DNA of 64,000 nt from Maniola hyperantus (taxonomy: Eukaryota > Arthropoda > Insecta > Lepidoptera > Nymphalidae). The position numbers and the translations under genes were made by a program. Where the stretch lies: the NCBI RefSeq assembly GCF_902806685.2, contig NC_048546.1:11860534-11924533 (forward strand), in the 5' to 3' direction. How positions within the stretch are numbered: position 1 is the stretch's first letter; each line of letters opens with the position of its first letter. Shown here one piece after another: positions 41,940 through 53,600 of this stretch. The notes beneath the pieces were generated by a model. It was not told the origin of the DNA and did not search any database. It saw only the letters and a list, made by a program, of their open reading frames with translations.

Positions 41940-42625
41940 AAACGTAAATTTACGAATTTCGTTTTATTTAAAGCTGCTATTTAATTTAGAGGAATGTCAA
42001 TTTCCTGGACAAAACTATGTAGTGTGTAAGCGTGCGCGACGTGGAATGAGGAGCGCGGGCGGAGATAACTGCGCGAGAGCGGTCGACAGCTCTAGCAGTC
42101 AGTTGTATACCTGGCGACTGCTTGACCGCCCAACCGCCCGAAGCAGTTGCAACTGCTTGAGCGGTTCGTGTATGCAAGTACGTAGAAGTCTGTAGTTCAA
42201 CTTCAATATGCAGTCGCAGCTTGAAGCAGTCCATCCTGACTGCTTCACACTGTATGTGTATAGCTGGTCTAACACTTATTCTCTTGCCATAATTAACTGG
42301 GCATAAAAAAGAAAGATATTATGGATAGAAGTAGTCTTTATTTACATTTTTAAGATCGAATATCACGCGTATTGTCTTACATTATAGCACGCTATTGCTT
42401 TTAGAGCTTATGCTAATAATTACAAAATAATATCAAAGTACATAGATTTATAATACAGTACAGTTTCCCATATATATAAAATCATTAAGTATTAACTTTA
42501 CAATATTTATGTAAGGGAAATGCTAAAAAAACAACAGACTTCCAAGAGAAATACTAGAAAGTGAAAAAGAATTTAATTTCGGAAGTCGGTTGTAAAAAAC
42601 GAAAATACAAAACCAATTAGGTACA

Positions 42626-42812
42626 TTACGCGGTAGAAAGTAATGTACCTACATCGGCCTTTAGAATGACATTTCGGCTTTGTAGAGCGTTGTCTCTGTC
42701 ACTATGTGACGTTTTTTCGGTCTCAATGAGCTACGAATTCGCTATCTCCTTCTAAAGGAGAACATCTTCTAAAGGTCGATATACATTACTTTCTGTCGCG
42801 TAGGTACTGTAC
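42626..42812. mobile_element. Fold-back MITE (GTAATGTACATC family)
   Basis: GTAGAAAGTAATGTACCTAC at the left pairs with GATATACATTACTTTCTGTC at the right. The middle has TTTGTAGAGCGTTGTCTCTG and GTCTCAATGAG. Other copies: 45324-45503, 55992-56166, and half at 39500-39620. Confidence 0.7.
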
Positions 42813-43402
42813 TATGACTTGACTTGGTACAATTTTCATAAATGTTTAATGAATTATTATCAGAGTTCTAAACCACGTACCTACCTAGGTACTTTACGAT
42901 TCGTATATATTTCGTACAAAAGTAGGTATTTACACAGTTAAGTAATTAATGTTTATTAGGTGGCAGTACCAACACTAAACTAAGCGAAACTTAAAGAAGT
43001 AACGACACGACGGGTCTGACTTGAAGATTAGGCTAGTTTATCGGAGTTGGAGCGAACATAACAAATCGAAAGATCGTAAATAAGACTTCAGACTATCTAA
43101 ATATTTTAATTTTCTTATAAGTGGGTGGAAAAATTACAAAAAAACTACAGATTTTATTTATTTAGTATCAAATCATAAGCATCAAATGCCTTAAAAATCT
43201 AACGATTAATTTATTATTAGAAACGTGAATAAGCCAATTTTTATAGAAACGCATGAGGGCATCACATAAGTCTACATAAAAATAATAATAAAAGACACAT
43301 TTTAAGCTCAGATTTTATGGTTGTCTTTTCGTAAATACTTTTGATGTGGTTAACTAAATAAAATTTTTGGGGAGACAAAGTGTATATTTACAAAGATACT
43401 GT

Positions 43403-43576
43403 TAGGCCGCGATTACACCTTAAGATTCACTCACGTAAGCAGCATACGTAATTAATTGACACCAAATTTACTAAGGTACCTAAATAACACTTAAGAGTGC
43501 TTTCATTAGTAAAGTCGTAAGTTAATCATGTAGGCTACTTACGTCGAGTCAAATGTACAGGTGTGATTGCGGCCTT
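43403..43576. mobile_element. MITE with TAGGCCGCGATTACACCT inverted ends
   Basis: TTAGGCCGCGATTACACCTT at the left and AGGTGTGATTGCGGCCTTA at the right are imperfect inverted repeats around about 135 non-coding bases with further TTACGTAAGC / CTACTTACG symmetry. Confidence 0.7.
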
Positions 43577-44036
43577 ATTTATTAACAGGATACGCATAAA
43601 AATTATAATAGATTTTTATTCGAAGTTTAGTATAAAAAGTTACACACATGGAAACCTGTTCGACAGATCACACACGAGTCAACTTTTCAAGTTAACTAAT
43701 GAATTAACTAAACGTTAATACTTTTTACAAAAATCAGTTATAAATGAGGAAGCTTTCGAGCAAAATGGTGTAATTGCACGAAATTAAATTTTACAAGAGC
43801 AAAACTGGATGAAAGGAAGAAACTTCACAAATGCCATGTTTTAGGCAATTTTTTTCGGAAATGACGAGTATTCAGTGATCGAACTCACGAACTTTAGCCT
43901 CAAGTTTAACACAGTTTTAGACTGTTTTGCTCAGAAATAAGTTCACCATTTGTATTTAGTGGGCCAAAAACGTTCAGGTTAAAAAAAGTATTTCGATCAA
44001 GTATAATCACAGTTTTGTTCGCCAGCTTCTCAAATA

Positions 44037-44437
44037 CAGGGTGGAAGTAAAACGCTAGCAAAAACGAAGACAGTACTGATGATTTCTGAAAAAACGCGAT
44101 ATTTTTAAACCTGTATTTTAAAAAGCAATGTATTTATTGCAAACAAAACGCTAGAGCTCAACAAACGTTGCGTAGTTAGGTGCCGTAGCGTTAAGAGCCT
44201 GCTTCATCGCAGCGACAACTCGTTGGCGGGTGGAGCCTAAAATAGTGCTGTTTCTGTTTCTGCTCTTAATGCCGCGTCGTAGACGGGGCATTGACACCGA
44301 GTTTTGCACGCTATACATTGCGGATTTGAAAAATACTAAAATAACAAGTATAAGGCAAATGGTTATTGGTATTGGATTGTGTTTCGGTAGTATAACAATA
44401 GCGCTAAGTTTTTGCTAGCGTTCTATTTACATCCCGT
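44037..44437. mobile_element. TIR MITE of the AACGCTAGCAAAAAC family
   Basis: GTGGAAGTAAAACGCTAGCA at the left and TTTTGCTAGCGTTCTATTTA at the right are inverted ends. A short CGCGTCGTAGACGGGGCATTG core is shared with 32970-33332. Confidence 0.65.
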
Positions 44438-44647
44438 AAGTATATACTGTGCCTAATTCCATTGTACACAATCTCGAAAGTAAACTAAAATGATACCGTG
44501 TTTAAATCTATTGCTATCCATTTCATAATGTCGCCTTCAGAAAAGGATAGCATTCGATTTAAACCTATCTATTTAGTTTAGAGAGAGAATCGGCCAGTGT
44601 CCTATGAAATGAAAAGTCAAGAAGTGTTACATAGTCTGTGGCGTACG

Positions 44648-47600
44648 CTATAACCTCCTCAACGGAACAGCGTAAGGGGAAGTCCAGTCTCTCTCGAACA
44701 CCTGCTGCAGCTCCGCCCTTATGTCGTGCGTGCTGTTGAGGCCGTAGGGCTCGTACACGAAGGCGACGCCGGCCGTGTTGACGAAGTAGTCGCCGTACCA
44801 GTTGGAGGTGCCGATGTAGGCGGCCCGGTCCGTCACCATGTACTTGTTGTGGTTGACGCGAGCGAACGGGATCTTGTCCTGCTCGGGAGTCGATGGCACG
44901 ATGAAACGTCTCTGGAATGAACGAATCGTTCATTAGGGGTCCGTACCCGAAGAGTGCCAACAGGAGCCTATTACTAAGCCTCCGCTGTCCGTCTGTCTGT
45001 CAGCGAGCTGTATCTCGTGACTTCACCTGTGTGGATTTAATTTATGTTTTAAATTCGATTTTTTGGATGGCGGTCTTAAAACAGCTGTTCTATTTGGCGG
45101 CTATCCATACTAATATTATAAATGCTAAAGTGTCTGTCTGTCTGCTAGCCTTTCACGGCCCATCCGTTTAACTGATTTTGACGAAATTTGATACAAAGAT
45201 AGCTTGGATCCCGGGAAAGGACATACGCTATTTTTATCCCGGAAAATGATAGGGTTCCCATGGGATTTTCAAAAACCTAAATCCACGCGGACGAAGTCGC
45301 GGGCATCATCTAGTTTTGAATAGTACAGTACGCGGCCGAAAGTGAGGTACATCGGCCGCTAGAATGGTCATTTCGGCTTTGTAGTGCGATGTCTCTGACC
45401 TATATGACGTTTTGTCGGTCTCAATGACAGGGACAACGCTCTACAAATCTGGCTATCTCCTTCTAAAGGCCGATGTACATTAGTTTCGGCCGCGTACTGT
45501 AAGTAACGTTCACGATACTTTACCTCAGTAAACGTTCAAAATGAATCTCCAGTACGTACCACTTGTATGTCGAGGCGCGGATAGGAGTCCGCAAGCGCGG
45601 CCAGCGAGGCGAGGAAGTGTTCCTCCGCAGGCCGCGAGTGCTTCCACCAGCTCACCAGCAACCTCACCCGCACGCGCTCCTCGATCGCCGCGCGCCGGAT
45701 CGCGTCGTCGATCTTCGGCCAGAATCTACGACACGAGAAAACCTTAAGATGTAGTCATACAGACGATACTCTTGATGCTTGTGGACGGCCAGCTTTACGG
45801 TCGTAACACTCAACGGAACGACTGATTTAACTACTGAGTACTAAACAAGATAATATATTATGTATCCGAGACATGGTCGCTAACTATGACCCTCATAAGA
45901 AAGCTCAAAGTCACTCAGCGGGCGATGGAAAGAGCTATGCTTAGATTTCTCTACGTGATCAAATCAGTAATGAAGAGATCCATAGAACCAAAGTAACCAA
46001 CATAGTTTAACGGGTTCCCCTAACTGAAGTGGATATGAGTAGGCCATATAGTTTGAAAAACTGACAGACGTTGCGGACCTAAGGTGCTAGAATGGCGACC
46101 TAGCACCGGAAAGCGCAGCGTTGGGAGACATACTTTATCGTTTAAACTATCGTGAGTGATATCCATTATAAAAAAACCCGACTGGACTCATTTATGAGTA
46201 GTCGAAGTAGGTAAAGTTTGGAACCCATCCGGATTTCTTTCTTTGAGACTCTTTGAGACTCTTTGAGAGTCTCTGCTCGCGACGAATGCGCTGCGGCCCA
46301 CACGGACCGCTGTGAGGGGGGCTGAGATGAGGGGAACTGAGGTGAGGTTGGAAGACTCTCTACTCGACTCTAACTGGACAGACGAACGACGAATAATGTT
46401 AGGTGCAAACAAATATATTGCAGGGCCCGGCAAACAACTTGAGCATTGACGCAATTGGCTGGCGAATGGCGGATGCACTTGATTGGTTGATTTTCTCGCC
46501 AATTTTCTCCCACAACGTTGCTTCAGATCCAAGTTGTTTGCCGGGCACTATACTGTCTTATCAATCCACTAAGTGGAGGGAAGTGGTTGAATGAGATCTG
46601 TGTGTGCCTGTTTTCGGGAAGGGATGTCCAGCAATGGAAGCAAATGACAATGATATGTGTGACACTTACTTGAGCTTGGGCGAGTACTCGAGCGTGGGCC
46701 CGTAGTCCATGACGGCGATGTAGACGAACTCCTCGGCCGCGGCGATGACGCCCACGATGGCGTCGTCGTCGGCCGTGCGCCCCGCCGGGCTCAGCGGCGG
46801 CGGCGAGCTCTGAACCAACATTCATTACGCTTTAAGGACTCCGTTCATATCTACAGACATTTTTTTTTAACAGAGCCATGTTTAATGACTGATCTTCCCC
46901 TTTCCTTTCCAACTAAGCGTCAAGCTTGTGTTAGGAGTAGGTACGACAATAGTGCAACGGGCGGGGTTTGAACCGTCGACCTTTCGGTTTTCAGTCCACT
47001 CCTTTACCCGTTGAGCTATTGAGGCTCTTAAATATTACATACGTTGGGCGTATCTCCATAGTATTTAACTTAATTTGTGGCCACGCTGCTTCCACACTAC
47101 GTCGTTTTGTATATTTGCAAGTTTGTGTTTCGTTTCGGACATCAAGAATTCGGGATTTTTTTAAATATTATACCTAGACCAGCGCTTGGCTGCAATCAGA
47201 CCTGGTGGCAAGTGATGATGCATTACTTCAGCGGGGAGGGGCGATGCACGCACAACAGACGGAAACGTTTAAGTGCGGAAACCGGCCCAGAATGAAGAAG
47301 AAGCTCTCTCTGAGCCTAAGATTGGGCGCGCTTGCCTAGAAGATGCCTATGATATAATAATAATATTTTGTGTATCAGCCTGTCTAAACAAGAATTGTTA
47401 ATAACGAACGGTTGTTTACAAGTTACAACTAATGAACTCCTCAATGAAAATACAAATCAGTAGCTTAGTCATTAATTAATGTCCTCATTAGGGCCTACGT
47501 TATCAACTAGGATATCTAGGTACCTCAGGATATGTAGGTACCCAACTTTTACTGGTTTGATTACTATATTATTTCATAATAATTAAATTCTAGGCACTGG

Positions 47601-50600
47601 CACAGTGGTAAAGTTACTCCTAAAATAATCGCCGCAAAAAATGGGAATTCTCGTCTTCAGCAATCGGAGGTGTTTTATCATTGATATGTTCTGTAGTTCT
47701 GATCGCAGTGTGGTGCTTTCATCGGAAATGGCACTCCCTTCACAACTACATCAGCATCCAATCAAATCGTTATTGGCACATTGCACTTGTGTCTTATTTA
47801 CTACTGCAGAAGCGCAGGACAATCTAAATGATATTATAACGACACTAACTAGCTACTTATTTCAACTGTCTCTCTGTTGGTCGCTTTGTGCGTCTTTGCT
47901 TGCGTACTTAAGACTTGTGTTAGTGTTTTACGGTGACATCTCACATGAAAAGTTGAAGGCGACTGCCTTTACGTTCGGTTCACTGCTCGTTCTTGAGGTC
48001 ATCACATTGAAATCGTTACATTTCTATTGATAGCGCCGCAAGCATGGTTTGCAACAGAAGTGATGTGTACATTCGTAGTGTCTGCGGCTATTCTATCCAC
48101 TATTTGTGCGAGTGATCCGAGCTGTGTGGCCATGCGGCAAACAGAGGTTCCGTCACGGAAGAGTAAAAAGTGTAATCTCACTGATCGGTGTTGCGATACT
48201 ATCTGATATTATTATGTCTGTAGTGGTACAAACTCATGATGATAAAACTTTTAACTGGTCAACTGCTATGGATCTGCGATGGTTGCAGTGTATTTGTGAT
48301 TTCAGATTAATTCCACACACAATTGTTGTGCTCTTTAACAGAGCCTCGCAGGATTATTGGAAGAAACGTAGAGCTCGACGTATACCGAATAACGTTATTT
48401 GACTTTTTGGAAAGGCGTGTAATTTTGTGTGTGTAAGGGAGAACGCAGACTTGCACAGTGGGAAGGTCGGTGGCCTTTTGTTATTACAACTCAAGTCAGG
48501 TGTGTGTCCTTCTCTTTGCAGGTTTGCGTTCTCCCAAAGACGTAATGGGTCTAACTGTGCATGTAAGCACTGTAACAAGTTTTTCCCATCCATTTTTTTT
48601 TTAAAGAATATTAGCCATATTAAATGACTAATATTCCCCTTTCCTCTCCAATTAAGCGTCAGGCTTGTGCTAGGAGAAGGTACGACCAATAGTGCAACGG
48701 GCGGGGTTTAAACCGTCGACCTTTCGGTTTTCAGTCCACTCATATACCGGTTGAGCTATTGAGGCTCTCATTTAATTAAAATCACTTAATAGGAGTAGCT
48801 CTATTGCGTTTTGTTTTTTTTAATGCCACTCCAATTCCTTCGATGTTCAGTGTTTGAATTTCGCATATTGGCTACTATTGCTTAAACGATTGTTTATCTG
48901 TTTATCATTCCTAAGCAGCTAGGCTTCCATCGAGGCGCTCGTAGCCTCGGGGTCAGCTCGCGAAGGGAAACATTTGGAGTATTCATACTTTCGTAAAGAG
49001 CATTTTTGCCCACAGTGTGCACAGTCAACGATCATCAACTATTAATATTTATCTTTTATTGACACAAAATCACACATCGATTATACGTTTATTGGGCGAG
49101 AAAATAGTGGATAGCTAGTCGCTTTCTTGTAGGCGGTGCAGTGGGGCAATTGTCTAAGAAGCGAACGAGTGTCTTAGATTGTAACCGTTAGTGTACCCAT
49201 TAAAAAAGCGCCTTGTCATCGCATTTCTTTGGCCACGCTGCTTTCTGCACACACGTCGCTTTATATGTTTTTAAGATTGTGTTTCGTTTATCTAAAAATC
49301 AAAAATTCAGGATATTTTGTGTATCTGCGCGTCAAAACAAGAAGTCTCTGGTGTTAATAACGCACGATTGCGTTTTCCCTTTACGACTGTTGAGCTCTAA
49401 AATAAAAATACTAATCAGTAGGTTAGTTATTAATTAATATCGTCATTAGGACCTACGGTATCAATTCGACCTCAGGATAATTATATGAGTACTTTTACTG
49501 GATGGTTATTATATTTATAATTAAATTCAAGCCGCCCGCACTGGTAGTAAAGTTACACACTCCTATAATCGCGCAAAAAATGAAACCGGAATATATTTCT
49601 TCAGCAATAGGAGGTGTTTGTCGTTGATATGTTCTATAGTGCTAATTGTAGTGTGGTGCTTACATCCGAAATGGCAATCCCTTCACAACTACATCAGCAT
49701 CAATCAAATTGTAATTGGCACATTACACTTGTGTTTATTTACTGTTCAAGCAACCTATTTTAACTATTTTATAATGGTACTAACTATCTACTTATTGCAA
49801 CTGTCTTTTTGTTGGTCGCTTTGTGCGTCTTTGTTTGCGTACTTAAGACTTGTGTTAGTTTTTTACGGCGACATCTCGCATGAAAAGTTGAAGGCGACTG
49901 CCCTTTACGTTCGGCACACTGCTTGTTCTTGAGGTCATTTTTGAAGTAGTTCCATTTATATTTGAAGGCGTAGAGAGGTTTAATATAACGATGATGACGT
50001 ATATATAATAGTTTCTACGGCTATTCTATTAATATTTGTGCCAAGTAATCAGAGCAGTGTTGCCCATGCGGCAAGCAGAGCTTCCGTCACGGAAAAGTAA
50101 AATGTGTAATCGCACTGATCGGTGTTGCGATACTATCTGATACTATTAGGGCCTTAATGTTAATATCATGATTATAGAGTTTTAACTTCGGGAAGAGCTA
50201 AGTATGTGCTATGGTTGCAGTATCTTTGTGATTTTAGATTAATCCCGCACACAATGTTGTGCTCTTTAACAGAGCCTCGCAGGATTATTGGAAGAAACGT
50301 AGAGCTCGACCGTATACCGAATAACGTTTTTTGACTTTTTGGAAATGCGTGTAGTTTCTGTGTGTAAGGGGGAACGCAGCCTTGCAGAGTGGGAAGATCG
50401 CCGGCCCTTTTGTATTACAACTGAAACTCACCTTTATTTCCTTCTCTTTGCAGGTTTGCGTTCTCCCAAAGACGTAATGGGTCTAACTGTGCATGTAAGC
50501 ACTGTAACAAATTTTTCCCATCCATTGATTAAATATATACTTAGGAGTAGCTCTATTGCGTTTTGTTTTTTTTAAATGCCACTCCACTTCCTTCGATGTT

Positions 50601-53600
50601 CAGTGTTTGAATTTCGCATATTGGCTACTATTGCCTGAACGATTGTTTCTTGTTTAGCATTCTAAGCAGTTAGGCTTTCATCGCGGTGCTTGTAGCCTCG
50701 GGGTCAGCTCGGGAACGGAAACATTTGGAGTATTTCATACTTTCGTAAAGAGCGTTTTTGCCGACAGTGTGCACAGTCAGCGATCGACTATAATATTTAT
50801 CTCTTTTATGACACGAAATAACACATGATTTATACGTTTCTTGAGCGAGAAAATAGTGGTTAGCTAGTCGCTTTTCTTGTCGGCGGTGGGGGCAATGTCT
50901 AAGAAGCGAGCGAGAGATTGTAACCGTTTAATGTACCAATTAAAAAAAAGCGCCTTGTTATCGCATGTCTTTGGCCACGCTGCTTTCTGCCACCGCGTCA
51001 CTTTATATGTTTGCAAGCTTGTGTTTCGTTTATAAGGAAATCAAGAATCAGGATATTTTGTGTATCGGCGCGTCAAACAGGAATTCTCTGGCGTTTTCCC
51101 TTTACGACTGTTGAGCTCTAAAATAAAAATACTAATCAGTAGGTTAGTTATTAGTTAATATCGTCATTAGGACCTACGGTATCAATTCGAGCTCAGGATA
51201 ATTATATGAGTACTTTTATTGGATGGTTATTATATTTTATAATTAAATTCAAGCCGCACGCACTGGTAGTAAAGTTACACACTCCTATAATCGCGCAAAA
51301 AATGAAACCGGAATTCATTTCTTCAGCAATAGGAGGTGTTTTGTCGTTGATATGTTCTGTAGTTCTAATTGTAGTGTGGTGCTTACATCCGAAATGGCAA
51401 TCCCTTCACAACTACATCAGCATCAATCAAATTGTAATTGGCACATTGCACTTGTGTCTGTTTACTGCGCATGCGCAGGCCTATCCTAACCATTTTATAA
51501 CGATACTAACTCGTACTTATTCCAACTGTCTCTCTGTTGGTCGCTTGTGTGCGTCTTTGTTTGCGTACTTAAGACTTGTGTTAGTTTTTTACGGCGACAT
51601 CTCGCATGAAAAGTTGAAGGCGACTGCCTTTACGTTCGGCACACTGCTTGTTCTTGAGGTAATTTTTGAAGTAGTTCCATTATATTTAAAGGCGCCATAG
51701 TGGAGATTAATATAACGATGACGTATATATTAATAGTTTCTACGGCTATTCTATTACTATTTGTGCAAGTAATCAGAGCTGTGTTGCCATGCGGCAAGCA
51801 GAGCTTCCGTCACGGAAGAGTAAAATGTGTAATCGCACTGATCGGTGTTGCGATACTATCTGATATTATTAGGGCTTTAATGTTAATATTCATGATTATA
51901 GAATTTTTGACTTCGGGAAGAGCTAAGTATGTGCTATGGTTGCAGTATCTTTGTGATTTTAGATTAATCCCGCACACAATTGTTGTGCTCTTTAACAGAG
52001 CCTCGCAGGGTTATTGGAAGACACGTAGAGGTCGACGAGTGCCCAATAACGTTATTTGACTTTTTGGAAAGGCGTATAATTTTCTGTGTAAGGAGGAATG
52101 CAGACTTGCAGAGTGGAAGATCGGCGGCCTTTTATTATTACAACTGAAACACAGGCTTTATTCCTTTAACGGTTTTGCAGGTCTGTGTTCTCCCAAACTG
52201 TGTAAGCACTAACAAATTTTTGACATCTATTGATTAAATACCTACTTAGGAGTAGCTATATGTAAATTTGTTTTTTTTAATACCAATCTTCAATGTTTTT
52301 TCAAATGGAAGATCTTTCAGGTCGGAAGCCCTTTGTCAACAACTGAATCTGTTTTATTTAACTTTAACCTCTGCAGGTTGGCGTTCCCCTAACGTAACAA
52401 CTGTAACACATTTCTGCGATTCATTTAGTAAAATCCTATTTCATAAATTGGAGGAGAGAATTCATAAAATTGTTTTTCTTGCGGCCACTCCAATTTCTTG
52501 TATGTTCAGTTTGCATGACGATTTAACGGATTGAGAACGCCCATGCTCCGTGCTGAGCTTGTGGGCCACGGACGCCGTGTCTAGGTCCAGTACACAGTGT
52601 AACTCACGGTAGATATAGGCGCCGTAGCTGGAGAGGTTGACCGGGTGTTCCATGTCGATGTCCGTGCTGAGCTCTGAGGGGCCACGACGCCGCGTCTAGG
52701 TCCAGTACACAGTGTAAACTCACGGTGATATAGGCGCCGTAGTGGAGAGGTTGACCGGGTTGTTCCATTGTCGATGTCCGTGCTGAGCTCTGCGGGCCAC
52801 GACGCCGCGTCTAGGTCCAGTACACAGTGTAACTCACGGTGATATAGGCGCCGTAGCTGGAGAGGTTGACCGGGTGTTCCATGTCGATGTCCGTGCTGAG
52901 CTCTGCGGGCCACGACGCCGTGTCTAGGTCCAGTACACAGTGTAACTCACGGTGATATAGGCGCCGTAGCTGGAGAGGTTGACCGGGTGTTCCATGTCGA
53001 TGTCCGTGCTGAGCTCTGCGGGCCACGACGCCGCGTCTAGGTCCAGTACACAGTGTAACTCACGGTGATATAGGCGCCGTAGCTGGAGAGGTTGACCGGG
53101 TGTTCCATGTCGATGTCCGTTGCTGAGCTCTGCGGGCCACGACGCCGCGTCTAGGTCCAGTTACACACAGTGTAACTCACGGTGATATAGGCGCCGTAGC
53201 TGGAGAGGTTGACCGGGTGTTCCATGTCGATGTCCGTGCTGAGCTCTGCGGGCCACGACGCCGTGTCTAGGTCCAGTACACAGTGTAACTCAACGGTGAT
53301 ATAGGCGCCGTAGCTGGAGAGGTTGACCGGGGTGTTCCATGTCGATGTCCGTTGCTGAGCTCTGCGGGCCACGCCGCCGCGTCTAGGTCCAGTACACCAG
53401 TGTAACTCACGGTGATATAGGCGCCGTAGCTGGAGAGGTTGACCGGGTGTTCCATGTCGATGTCCGTGCTGAGCTCTGTGGGCCACGACGCCGGAACCGC
53501 ATCCCGCCTGCGCCTAAGCTCCAGTACACCCTGCGCAGGAAAACATCTCATTTTAAATTTATCATCACTCATCATCACCATCAGACTGTTGACGTCCAAT

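Larger units (their letters stand above)
41940..44647. other. Convergent intergenic region and probable PLD 3' UTR
   Basis: No supported coding segment. It contains a GC-richer block at 42000-42240 with AGCAGTTGCAACTGCTT-type inverted words. It also holds the fold-back MITEs at 42626-42812 and 43403-43576 and the TIR MITE at 44037-44437. TTTATT (AATAAA on the minus strand) occurs near 42340 and 43156 and could serve as a poly-A signal for the PLD gene. Which one is used cannot be told. Confidence 0.45.

Noticed and set aside
42000..42240. GC-rich block as a possible gene or promoter between SMC3 and PLD
   Set aside because: There is no splice-bounded coding frame or conserved motif. Inverted AGCAGTTGCAACTGCTT-type words suggest a repeat, but no second copy was found to prove it.
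44565..44960. 131-codon minus-strand frame over the last PLD exon
   Set aside because: It is out of register with the HNKYMVTD frame. The true exon is the shorter frame at 44648-44911 with a proper acceptor.
52581..53486. Minus-strand open frames of 70-120 codons in the 52.5-53.5 kb array as a repeat protein
   Set aside because: The frames arise because the 113-base unit is exon-derived and stop-poor in one frame. Frame continuity is broken at every unit boundary and there is no start or promoter.
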